From NCBI GenBank assembly GCA_019637875.1, contig JAHBUW010000001.1, positions 62,001 through 126,000 on the forward strand: a stretch of DNA of 64,000 nucleotides, read 5' to 3'. How positions within the stretch are numbered: the stretch's first letter is position 1; every line of letters begins with the position of its first letter. This document shows, piece by piece, positions 7,041 through 14,078 of this stretch. The stretch comes from Pseudobdellovibrionaceae bacterium (lineage in GTDB: Bacteria > Bdellovibrionota > Bdellovibrionia > Bdellovibrionales > Bdellovibrionaceae). A program made the translations under genes and the position numbers. The notes below the pieces were generated by a model. That model saw only the letters and a program-made list of their open reading frames with translations. It had not been told where the DNA came from and made no database searches.

Positions 7041-7649
7041 ATGCGAATTTTTCTCGCCGGAGCCACCGGGCGTACGGGACGACAGATCTTGCAACAGGCG
7101 AGGCCTCGCGGCCACCAAATCACCGCGCTCGTTCGGGGCGGCGCGGATCGTCTGGAGCCCGCGGAGTCTTGGTTGCGGATTCTCAAAGGTGATCTTCTCG
7201 ATCATCCGAATCTCGCCGAGATCGTCGCGCATCACGACGCCATCATCACCGCGCTGAGCAGTTCGGTGATTGAAGCCGCGACCCTGAAATTGATCGACGC
7301 TGCGCAGACCGCGAAGGTTCCGCGCTTCCTCGGCTTAGCCGGCGGGGGAATTTTGCAACTCGATGCTCACAGCTTGCGTCGTGATCGCCCGGGATATCCC
7401 GCGTCCTTTCGGACTTCCTCGGAAGGGCACTTGCGAGCGTGGAAAGCGCTAGAGGCCTCGACGCTGGATTGGACCCTCGTCTGCACACCCGATCTGTTGG
7501 ACACTCCCGCGACGGGACGTGCGACCGCACTCGCGGACTTTATGCCCCAAGGTGGAAAATCGGTACCTCGCGCGGATGTCGCGGCGTTTATGATGACCGA
7601 GCTTGATCAACCGCGATTTTCCCGCAAACGTGTCGGTCTGACGGTTTAA
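7041..7649 (+). CDS. NAD(P)-binding epimerase/NmrA-like SDR protein
   Basis: A 202-residue Rossmann-fold protein starting with the dinucleotide motif MRIFLAGATGRTGRQILQQA (GATGxTG). It continues with strands LVRGG and LKGDLLDH, DAIITALSS and the active-site-like region KVPRFLGLAGGGIL. It fits the atypical short-chain dehydrogenase/NAD(P)H-binding family (PF13460) that includes flavin and biliverdin reductase-like proteins and redox sensors. No YxxxK catalytic pair is seen. It stands alone after the TPR gene with GGAGGGAACG upstream of its ATG. Confidence 0.85.
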   Translation: MRIFLAGATGRTGRQILQQARPRGHQITALVRGGADRLEPAESWLRILKGDLLDHPNLAEIVAHHDAIITALSSSVIEAATLKLIDAAQTAKVPRFLGLAGGGILQLDAHSLRRDRPGYPASFRTSSEGHLRAWKALEASTLDWTLVCTPDLLDTPATGRATALADFMPQGGKSVPRADVAAFMMTELDQPRFSRKRVGLTV

Positions 7650-7691
7650 GCCCACAAGATCCGTCCACACCGAAAGACCGGAGACCGCATC

Positions 7692-8168
7692 ATGATCCAC
7701 AAAAACACGATCTGTCTGATGTACGACAAAGACGCCGAAGAGGCCGCGCGCTTCTACGCGAAGACTTTTCCGAACAGCTCCGTCGGCGCCATTCAGCGCG
7801 CTCCCGGCGACTATCCGTCGGGCCGGGCCGGCGACGTCTTAACTGTTGAGTTCACCGTGCTCGGCACTCCGTGCATCGGCGTGAACGGCGGAACCTACTT
7901 CAAACACAGCGAAGCCTTCTCGTTCCAAATCGCCACCGAAGATCAGGCCGAAACCGACAAATACTGGAACGCGATCGTCGGCAACGGCGGTAAAGAAAGC
8001 CAATGCGGCTGGTGCACCGACAAATGGGGACTCTCGTGGCAGATCACTCCGCGCACGCTGACCGAAGCGATGACGAACGGAGGCGACGAAGCGAAGAGAG
8101 CCTTTGCGGCCATGATGCAGATGAAAAAGATCGACGTCGCGGCGATCGATGCCGCCCGCCGGGGCTAG
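7692..8168 (+). CDS. VOC family protein, PhnB-like
   Basis: A 158-residue protein of the PhnB/3-demethylubiquinone-like VOC group: LMYDKDAEEAARFYAKTFPN, LTVEFTVLGTPCIGVNGG and CGWCTDKWGLSWQITPRTL are the family hallmarks. Members bind a small molecule in a dimeric fold; most have no proven reaction. It lies on the plus strand after the SDR gene with GGAGACCGCATC before the ATG. A short hairpin (CCCAC/GTGGG, 8171-8183) follows, without a T tract. Confidence 0.85.
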   Translation: MIHKNTICLMYDKDAEEAARFYAKTFPNSSVGAIQRAPGDYPSGRAGDVLTVEFTVLGTPCIGVNGGTYFKHSEAFSFQIATEDQAETDKYWNAIVGNGGKESQCGWCTDKWGLSWQITPRTLTEAMTNGGDEAKRAFAAMMQMKKIDVAAIDAARRG

Positions 8169-8214
8169 GCCCACTTGGTGGGAGCAGGCCGATGAAGAAA
8201 GGATCGCACGGGAA

Positions 8215-8517
8215 CTACGCGGACCTGAGTTTCACGTCGTAATGAAATCCTTCTTTGAGCAAAGAGTCGCGCAGGGCTAGCTCGATGAGGCCCGTTTCAG
8301 GCAGGCCGAGTTTTTTGGCGATGCGTGAGGCTCGAGTGGGGGAAGGAATCCGCCGACCTTTTTCGAGGTCATTCAAATTCTGTACGGAGAGACCGATCTT
8401 TTTGGCGAAAGCGGTTTGGCTCAGCTCTTCTCCTTCGCGCCAAGCCCTCAAGAGGCCGCCAAAGGTCAAAGCGCCGTGCTGTTTTTCCAGCTTTTCGAAG
8501 TATGATTTAGTACTCAT
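8215..8517 (-). CDS. HigA-like antitoxin, XRE-type HTH
   Basis: A 100-residue protein with a Cro/CI-type helix-turn-helix at about 30-75: ELSQTAFAKKIGLSVQNLND followed by LEKGRRIPSPTRASRIAKKL. It overlaps the end of the RelE-like gene by 11 bases, and the order toxin then antitoxin is that of higBA-type modules. It probably neutralises the toxin and represses the operon through the palindrome at 8801-8821. A direct test of toxicity is not possible from sequence. Confidence 0.8.
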   Translation of the reverse strand: MSTKSYFEKLEKQHGALTFGGLLRAWREGEELSQTAFAKKIGLSVQNLNDLEKGRRIPSPTRASRIAKKLGLPETGLIELALRDSLLKEGFHYDVKLRSA

Positions 8518-8788
8518 GTTTGTTCACCTCTAAGAGTTCGATGTGCACGTGGTCCTCGATCACGCGGTAGAACAGTCGGTACGATCTGTTCATACGAACT
8601 GATCTTTCGCCGCGACGTTCGCCCCTCAGTGGTTCGTCGTGAAATCCGGGGGATTTCATGACTTCGGCCAAACCTTTCGATTCCACCAAGAAAACCCAGA
8701 AAACCACTTTCTTCCGGATGAGGTCCGGTGCCTTCTTCAGTTGCTTTTCGAAGATTCTGCTCCTCGAAATTTTTGTGAGGACTTTCAT
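8507..8788 (-). CDS. RelE/HigB-like toxin
   Basis: A 93-residue basic protein of the RelE/ParE fold. KQLKKAPDLIRKKVVFWVF forms the helical hairpin, GFHDEPLRGERRGERSVRMN and SYRLFYRVIEDHVHIELLEV form the central sheet of ribosome-dependent mRNA endonucleases. Arginines in RGERRGERSVR and SYRLFYR are likely catalytic or RNA-binding. CAGGAGGTGGG precedes the ATG. It is first in the two-gene module with the HTH antitoxin. Confidence 0.8.
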   Translation of the reverse strand: MKVLTKISRSRIFEKQLKKAPDLIRKKVVFWVFLVESKGLAEVMKSPGFHDEPLRGERRGERSVRMNRSYRLFYRVIEDHVHIELLEVNKHEY

Positions 8789-8800
8789 CCCACCTCCTGA

Positions 8801-8821
8801 TTTACTTCAATATGAAGTAAA
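8801..8821. promoter_or_regulatory. 21-bp palindrome, toxin-antitoxin operator
   Basis: TTTACTTCA at 8801-8809 and TGAAGTAAA at 8813-8821 form a perfect 9-bp inverted repeat around ATA. The site is 13 bases upstream of the toxin start codon and so near its promoter. The XRE-type antitoxin is the obvious candidate to bind it. Confidence 0.6.
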
Positions 8822-9001
8822 AGTAAAGTTGCTGTTGATGAGGCAAAGCAGTTCCCGAGCCGTTGTAGGTTCGAAGTTCTCAATGAATGGGCAAAAGGAG
8901 AGAAGTGAAAGGGCCGAGTATCGGACCTCAGCGTTCCTAGCTTACATAAATATATGAATACTAAGGAGTTTTTAAGCACACCAAAAACTGCTAGATAATA
9001 A

Positions 9002-9015
9002 ACCAACCAGTTGGT
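9002..9015. promoter_or_regulatory. Candidate TetR operator
   Basis: ACCAAC at 9002-9007 and GTTGGT at 9010-9015 form an inverted repeat with a two-base centre, 12 bases before the tetR start and followed by TATATTATTA, a possible -10 region. The layout fits autoregulation by the adjacent TetR-family protein. The rest of the 239-base gap (8789-9027) is AT-rich and shows no gene. Confidence 0.5.
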
Positions 9016-9027
9016 ATATTATTACCC

Positions 9028-9681
9028 ATGGCCCGCCCGACGAAGTCCGCGACACGAAAACCCGCCAACGAAAAGCTGCTCGAAGCGGCCTTCGGACTCA
9101 TCCGCACGAAGGGGTACTCGGCGACGACCGTCGATGAGCTTTGCCAAGCGGCGGGGGTCACGAAGGGGACGTTCTTCCACTACTTCGAAAGCAAAGAGGC
9201 GCTCGCCATCGCGGCCGCGGATCATTGGTCCGCCGTCACCGGAGGGTTTTTCAAAACCGCGCCCTATCATGAGCCCGCGGATCCGCTTGATCGCTTCATC
9301 GGCTACATCGAATTCCGCAAACAAATTCTTCACGGAGCCGTTCCCGAGTTCACCTGTCTGGTCGGCACGATGGTGCAGGAGGCCTACGAGTCGCACCCCA
9401 AACTTCGTGAGGCTTGCGCGAACAGCATCTTCACCCACGCCGCCGTCGTCGAAGAGGACATCCGCGCGGCGAAAGCGAAACATTGTCCCGACGCGGATTT
9501 TGATCCGCGCAGCCTTGCGGTTCATACGCAGGCCGTGCTTCAAGGCGCGTTCATCCTGGCGAAAGCGACCGAGAGTAACGCCGTCGCCGTCGAAAGCCTG
9601 GATCACCTCATCCGATACGTTCGATTCTTGTTTTCCGAACCCCAGCCCAAAGGAAAAACTCGTGAGCAAATCGCAAATTGA
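9028..9681 (+). CDS. TetR-family transcriptional regulator
   Basis: A 217-residue protein. The N-terminal TetR HTH (about 14-60) reads KLLEAAFGLIRTKGYSATTV, DELCQAAGVTKGTFFHYFES and KEALAIAAADHW, a clear match. The C-terminal ligand domain has FTCLVGTMVQEAYESHPKLR, typical of the AcrR/NemR-like group that often controls detoxification genes. A palindrome lies just upstream. Its end overlaps the SRPBCC gene by 20 bases, so it probably regulates this four-gene operon. Confidence 0.9.
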   Translation: MARPTKSATRKPANEKLLEAAFGLIRTKGYSATTVDELCQAAGVTKGTFFHYFESKEALAIAAADHWSAVTGGFFKTAPYHEPADPLDRFIGYIEFRKQILHGAVPEFTCLVGTMVQEAYESHPKLREACANSIFTHAAVVEEDIRAAKAKHCPDADFDPRSLAVHTQAVLQGAFILAKATESNAVAVESLDHLIRYVRFLFSEPQPKGKTREQIAN

Positions 9682-10078
9682 AATCGAAGCGACGATCAAA
9701 GCTGACGCCAACAAAGTCTGGGAGTATTGGAATCGCCCGGAGCACGTGACCAAATGGAACTTCGCCAGCCCCGACTGGCAATGCCCTTCGGCCGAGAGTG
9801 ACTTGCGTCCCGGCGGCAAATTCAAATCGCGTATGGAAGCCAAAGACGGAAGCTTCGGCTTCGACTTCGAAGGCACCTACGACGACGTCGTCGCGCAAAA
9901 GAAAGTCTCGTACACGATGCCCGATGGTCGCAAAGTGGTGACTACGTTCGAGAAAACCGGCGACGGCACCCGGATCAAAACCCTCTTCGATCCCGAAACG
10001 GAAAATCCGATCGAGATGCAGAAAGAAGGCTGGGCCGCGATCCTGAACAACTTCAAGAGCTACGCCGAGTCGCATTGA
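9662..10078 (+). CDS. SRPBCC (AHSA1-like) protein
   Basis: A 138-residue protein with the START/SRPBCC fold of the AHSA1/polyketide-cyclase-like group: IEATIKADANKVWEYWNRPE, HVTKWNFASPDWQCPSAESD, LRPGGKFKSRMEAKDGSFGF and the C-terminal KEGWAAILNNFKSYAES. The start is GTG 9662, after AAAGG, because homologues begin at this point. It binds hydrophobic ligands in a closed cavity; the ligand is unknown. It is coupled to tetR upstream and to the glutathione-transferase gene downstream. Confidence 0.85.
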   Translation: MSKSQIEIEATIKADANKVWEYWNRPEHVTKWNFASPDWQCPSAESDLRPGGKFKSRMEAKDGSFGFDFEGTYDDVVAQKKVSYTMPDGRKVVTTFEKTGDGTRIKTLFDPETENPIEMQKEGWAAILNNFKSYAESH

Positions 10079-10728
10079 TGAATCCCACGATCACGGCGTT
10101 TAAGAATTCTCCGGATCGCGGTCAGGGGCTGGCGCGCGACATGGGCGTGCGCTGGGCGCTTGAGGAAGTGGGGCAGCCGTACGACGTGCGGCTCGTTCCC
10201 TTTCAGGAAATCAAAGAGGCTTCCCACCGCGCGGTCCATCCGTTCGGAAAAATTCCGACCTACGAACAGGGCGCGCTTGTCCTGTTCGAATCGGGCGCCA
10301 TCGTTTTGCAGATCGCCGACTCGAAACCGGGTCTTTTCCCGAAAGACCCGAACGGGCGGGCCCGCGCGATCATGTGGATGTTCGCCGCGCTCAGTACCGT
10401 AGAGCCGCCGATCGTCGAACTGAGCGCCGCATTTCTGATCGAACGCGATAAGAGCTGGTACGCGGAACGTTTGCCGATGTTGCAAGCGAATGTTCGGCTC
10501 CGCTTGGGAGAACTCTCCAAATACCTCGGCGAAAGTGAGTGGCTGGAGGGCGAATTCAGCGCGGGTGATCTGATGATGGTCTCGGTCCTCAGGCGTCTTA
10601 AGCGTTCGGGTCTTCTAAACGAGTTCCCCAATATCGCCTCATACGTTGAGCGGGCGGAACAACGTCCCGCGTTTCAGCGCGCGTTCGCGGCACAGCTCGA
10701 AGTCTTCAAGGAAAACGAGAAGGCGTGA
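10078..10728 (+). CDS. Glutathione S-transferase family protein
   Basis: A 216-residue protein with the GST thioredoxin-like N-domain (MGVRWALEEVGQPYDVRLVP; HPFGKIPTYEQGALVLFESG AI with the SNAIL-type E-S pair) and an all-helical C-domain (SKYLGESEWLEGEFSAGDLM). The motif FSAGDLMM is the N-capping box of GSTs. It probably conjugates or reduces small electrophiles in the cytoplasm. The ATG at 10078 overlaps the SRPBCC stop (TGATG). Confidence 0.9.
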   Translation: MNPTITAFKNSPDRGQGLARDMGVRWALEEVGQPYDVRLVPFQEIKEASHRAVHPFGKIPTYEQGALVLFESGAIVLQIADSKPGLFPKDPNGRARAIMWMFAALSTVEPPIVELSAAFLIERDKSWYAERLPMLQANVRLRLGELSKYLGESEWLEGEFSAGDLMMVSVLRRLKRSGLLNEFPNIASYVERAEQRPAFQRAFAAQLEVFKENEKA

Positions 10729-10790
10729 GCGATTCAGTTTCGAAAACAACCAAAACCAGAAATAGCCGATCACCCCATTAAGGAGACCCC

Positions 10791-11234
10791 ATGTCGAATA
10801 CCGTTCGCCTGCATCGAGTTCTGATGGCCCCTCCCGACCGTGTTTACCGCGCTTTCGTCGATGCCGATGCCATGTGCCGGTGGCTTCCGCCGAACGGTTT
10901 CACCGGCAAGATCCACAATATGGATGCGAAGGTCGGCGGTGAATACAAGATGTCGTTCACGAACTTTACGAACATGAAAAGCCATTCCTTCTTCGGCAAG
11001 TACGTGGAGCTGACGCCCGGTGCGCTCGTGAAATACACGAACCGATTCGAAGATCCGAATCTGCCCGGCGAGATGCAGGTCACCGTGCGCATGAAAAAGG
11101 TGATGATGGGAACCGAGATCGAAATCACGCAGGAGGGCGTTCCCGCGATGATTCCGCTCGACGCCTGCTACGTCGGCTGGCAAGAGTCGCTCTTGGCGCT
11201 CGCGAAGTTGGTCGAGCCCGAGATCAATCAGTAA
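10791..11234 (+). CDS. SRPBCC (AHSA1-like) protein
   Basis: A 147-residue protein of the AHSA1/Hsp90-activator-like SRPBCC group: LHRVLMAPPDRVYRAFVDAD, MCRWLPPNGFTGKIHNMDAK, VGGEYKMSFTNFTNMKSHSF and the C-terminal GWQESLLALAKLVEPEI. Ligand is unknown. A good ribosome binding site (AAGGAGACCCC) precedes it. It is the last gene of the TetR-led operon, 62 bases after the GST gene, and a clear terminator follows. Confidence 0.85.
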   Translation: MSNTVRLHRVLMAPPDRVYRAFVDADAMCRWLPPNGFTGKIHNMDAKVGGEYKMSFTNFTNMKSHSFFGKYVELTPGALVKYTNRFEDPNLPGEMQVTVRMKKVMMGTEIEITQEGVPAMIPLDACYVGWQESLLALAKLVEPEINQ

Positions 11235-11249
11235 CGATAAGATTCTTGG

Positions 11250-11280
11250 CGATCCGGTCGATGGGCCGGATCGTCTTTTT
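11250..11280 (+). terminator. Rho-independent terminator
   Basis: CGATCCGG at 11250-11257 pairs perfectly with CCGGATCG at 11266-11273 around an eight-base loop and is followed by TCTTTTT. It ends the TetR-SRPBCC-GST-SRPBCC operon and separates it from the motor-like operon. Confidence 0.8.
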
Positions 11281-11452
11281 CCGGGACGTCATCGCCTGGA
11301 CTCTCTAGACTCTGGTCATTCTGTCCAGAAGCTTGGCGAAAAAGCGAAAATTCGCCGCGCATGAGCGCTCGGAAAACCGCTCCCAGGTTCGATTTCCCCA
11401 ACATTTTCTGGCCCTTTCTGACGATAAAGAGGATCGACGGAGAGGAGCCCAA

Positions 11453-13099
11453 ATGAGCTTAAACTATCAGAAAAAGAAAGATTCCGATGATCACGGCAGT
11501 CTATGGACGTCGTACTCGGATCTATTCATGGGGCTCTCGTTCGTCTTTCTGCTTTTGTACGTGACCGCCAGTCTGCGCGCGGGCACCAGCGGAATTCAGC
11601 AGCAAATCATGGCCCGCAAAGTGGCGATGGAAAACGAAGATCTGAAGAATCAGCTCAAAGTCTACGATGCGCTGAAGAAGGACTACCTCGAAACCGACGC
11701 CTCGGCGGATGAAGCGAAGATGTACGAAGATCTGATGGGAAAATTGGATCTGCTGCAAGATGAAGCGAAGACCGAGAAAGAAAAACTGCTGCAGGCCTCG
11801 AAAGAAAACGCCCAGAAGGAAGTGGCGCTCAACAAATACCAGCAGATGATCCGCAACGTGATCAATTCGAACGCGGTCGCGAAAGCGCGCATCAAAAAGC
11901 GGAACGTGATCATCGACGCCCAGGACGAAGAGATCCTCGAGCAAGGGGCACAGATCGAAGATTTGGAAAGTTCGGTGGCGGAAAAGCGCAATCAAATTGC
12001 CGCGCGTGAAAAACAAATCGAAGACATGAACGCGTCGCTGACCGAGCGCATGAACGACCTGAAGAAAGCCTTCGCCCAGAATAAACTCACCGAGAAAAAG
12101 TACCAAGAGCAGCTGAAAAATGCCAAAGCCGCGCACGCCAAACGTATGGGTGAGCTAGCCAACCAGCAGAAGGCCGCCGAGCAGCAGCTGTCCGCGATGA
12201 ACGCGCAGCTCGAACAAACCGAAGGTCTGTTGGGCCAAGCCGAAGGGAAAAACCGCGCCTTGGCGTCGCAACTTGAAGGGGAGCGCGGGGCGTTCGAAGC
12301 GAAAGTGGCCCAGATGCAGGGAGAGTTCGCAGCCCAGCAGGGGCGCGATCGCGCGGCCTTCGAAGCCGAGCTCGGAAAAGAAAAGCTGAACGCCCAAGGC
12401 CGCGCGGCCAAAGAAGCCGCCTACCGGGCGGGGGTCGCCAAGAAAGAGCGTGAGCTGGCCGACAAGATCGCGGGTTTGAAGAACGAACTCATCGGCACCT
12501 CGGCGGAGCTCGCGAAGGCGAAAGCCGAAATCGACGCGCGCAAGAACGTCGCGAAACAGATGAAGGATGCCTTTGCGAAAGCGGGCGTGAAGGCCGAGAT
12601 CGACGGCGTGACGGGCGACGTGACCCTCGACTTCGGCGACAACTATTTCGATACCGGGCAGGCCGACATCAAACCCGAAATGGCGCAGATCCTGCGCAAG
12701 GCCTTCCCGGTCTACGCGAAATCCCTCATGGAGAACAAGAACCTGAGCGGCAAGATCGAGTCCGTCGAGATCGTCGGTTTCGCCTCGCCCACCTACCAGG
12801 GACGGGTCATCGATCCGCGAAGCATGAAGCCCGAGGACCGCAAAGCTGCCGAATATAACATGGATTTGAGTTACCAGCGCGCGCGCTCGATTTACCAGTT
12901 CGTCTTCAACCAAGAGAAGATGCAATTCGGTCACCAGAAGGACGTCCGCAACCTCGTGAAGGTTTCGGGGAAGAGTTTCTTCGAGGCGAACAAAGTCGAT
13001 CGCAACGTGGCTTCCGAGAGCGTCGGGAGCTTCTGCAAAAAGTACGACTGCAAAAAGTCACAAAGAGTTTTGATCAAGTTTAATGTGAATCCGAAGTAA
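11453..13099 (+). CDS. MotB-like OmpA-family protein with long coiled coil
   Basis: About 548 residues. A short N-terminus leads to one membrane helix, WTSYSDLFMGLSFVFLLLYV, whose Asp (about residue 23) sits where MotB/ZorB carry their proton-binding Asp. A charged coiled coil of some 320 residues (about 50-370) follows, then a C-terminal OmpA/MotB peptidoglycan-binding domain (about 395-548) with LDFGDNYFDTG, VEIVGFASPTYQG and YNMDLSYQRARSIYQ. A CKKYDC cysteine pair lies near the end. The start at 11453 follows AGGAG. It is 12 bases before the MotA-like gene, so the two should form an ion-driven stator-like complex with peptidoglycan anchoring. Confidence 0.8.
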   Translation: MSLNYQKKKDSDDHGSLWTSYSDLFMGLSFVFLLLYVTASLRAGTSGIQQQIMARKVAMENEDLKNQLKVYDALKKDYLETDASADEAKMYEDLMGKLDLLQDEAKTEKEKLLQASKENAQKEVALNKYQQMIRNVINSNAVAKARIKKRNVIIDAQDEEILEQGAQIEDLESSVAEKRNQIAAREKQIEDMNASLTERMNDLKKAFAQNKLTEKKYQEQLKNAKAAHAKRMGELANQQKAAEQQLSAMNAQLEQTEGLLGQAEGKNRALASQLEGERGAFEAKVAQMQGEFAAQQGRDRAAFEAELGKEKLNAQGRAAKEAAYRAGVAKKERELADKIAGLKNELIGTSAELAKAKAEIDARKNVAKQMKDAFAKAGVKAEIDGVTGDVTLDFGDNYFDTGQADIKPEMAQILRKAFPVYAKSLMENKNLSGKIESVEIVGFASPTYQGRVIDPRSMKPEDRKAAEYNMDLSYQRARSIYQFVFNQEKMQFGHQKDVRNLVKVSGKSFFEANKVDRNVASESVGSFCKKYDCKKSQRVLIKFNVNPK

Positions 13100-13111
13100 A
13101 CGAGGTGTTTT

Positions 13112-14071
13112 ATGTTCTCTGAGATGGTTACGAATCTCATGAAAAGCGGCATTCTGACCTTCGCGGTCGAAATGCTTCTGCCGCTGATGGTGCTGACGTT
13201 CGTCGTCGGTTCCGTCGCGCGCATCCTGGTGTGGTACACGGTCAGCCGTCATGCTTGGTTCGCGAAAGAATTCGAGAAACGGGTCAACAAATTCATCGAG
13301 TCCGAGCAGCCGGGCGACGTGAAAAACGTCTCGTTCTACGCGCTGACGAAACAGCAGCTCGAGAAAGCCTTCTACGAGGCCTTCGAGATCCGCGATCGGA
13401 TGCATCGTCGTAAGGGCGATAAGATCATGATCGCCGCCGACCGCATCTATTTGGTTAAGCAGGGCTGCGCGTGGCTGGTCCGGGATATCCTGAAACAGGT
13501 GAAGTTCCTGAAATGGCACGACAACAACCCGAAGCTGATCAACATCACGAAGGCGACATTTCAGCAGAACCCCTGCTTCAACCGTCTGTTCGGTTTCATC
13601 CCGGTGGGTAGCCTGAACGACGTTTTGAGCATTCTTCCCGGTATGTTCGTCATCGGCGGGATCTTCGGAACGTTCATGGGGATCGTGAACGGTCTGCCGA
13701 AACTCGGCGGTATGGACATCAACGACGCCGAAATGTCGAAGCAGATCATGGACGGTTTCCTGTTCGAAGTCTCGTTCGCGATGAACAGCTCGATCATGGG
13801 GATCTTCCTGTCCGTTCTGATGACGTTCCTGAACACGATTTTCTCTCCGGACAAGGTGTTCTCGAATATGGTCGATCGCTTCGAAAACTCGCTCGATCTT
13901 TTGTGGTACCGCAGCGATAACAACGACTATCCCCGCGACGTCGAAGCTTTCGACGAGCACCGCGATCCGGCCGAAGCGCTGGCGAGTGAGTCGCTCAACC
14001 GCGAAATTTCGAAAGGCGCGCGAAGTCGCGATTTGGATGATCTCAAGACCCGGAAGACCAAAGCCTCGTAG
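13112..14071 (+). CDS. MotA/TolQ/ExbB/ZorA-like proton channel
   Basis: A 319-residue inner-membrane protein: a first helix at about 14-44, a large cytoplasmic loop (45-180), and the paired helices that define the family, VLSILPGMFVIGGIFGTFMG and SFAMNSSIMGIFLSVLMTFL. The GxxGTxxG motif and the polar SFAMNSS face are those of ion-conducting stator subunits. A short charged C-terminus follows. It lies between the MotB-like and FHA genes at 12 and 7 bases, so all three are one operon. It is probably a pentameric ring around two MotB-like subunits, by analogy with MotAB and ZorAB. Confidence 0.8.
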   Translation: MFSEMVTNLMKSGILTFAVEMLLPLMVLTFVVGSVARILVWYTVSRHAWFAKEFEKRVNKFIESEQPGDVKNVSFYALTKQQLEKAFYEAFEIRDRMHRRKGDKIMIAADRIYLVKQGCAWLVRDILKQVKFLKWHDNNPKLINITKATFQQNPCFNRLFGFIPVGSLNDVLSILPGMFVIGGIFGTFMGIVNGLPKLGGMDINDAEMSKQIMDGFLFEVSFAMNSSIMGIFLSVLMTFLNTIFSPDKVFSNMVDRFENSLDLLWYRSDNNDYPRDVEAFDEHRDPAEALASESLNREISKGARSRDLDDLKTRKTKAS

Positions 14072-14078
14072 GACCTGA

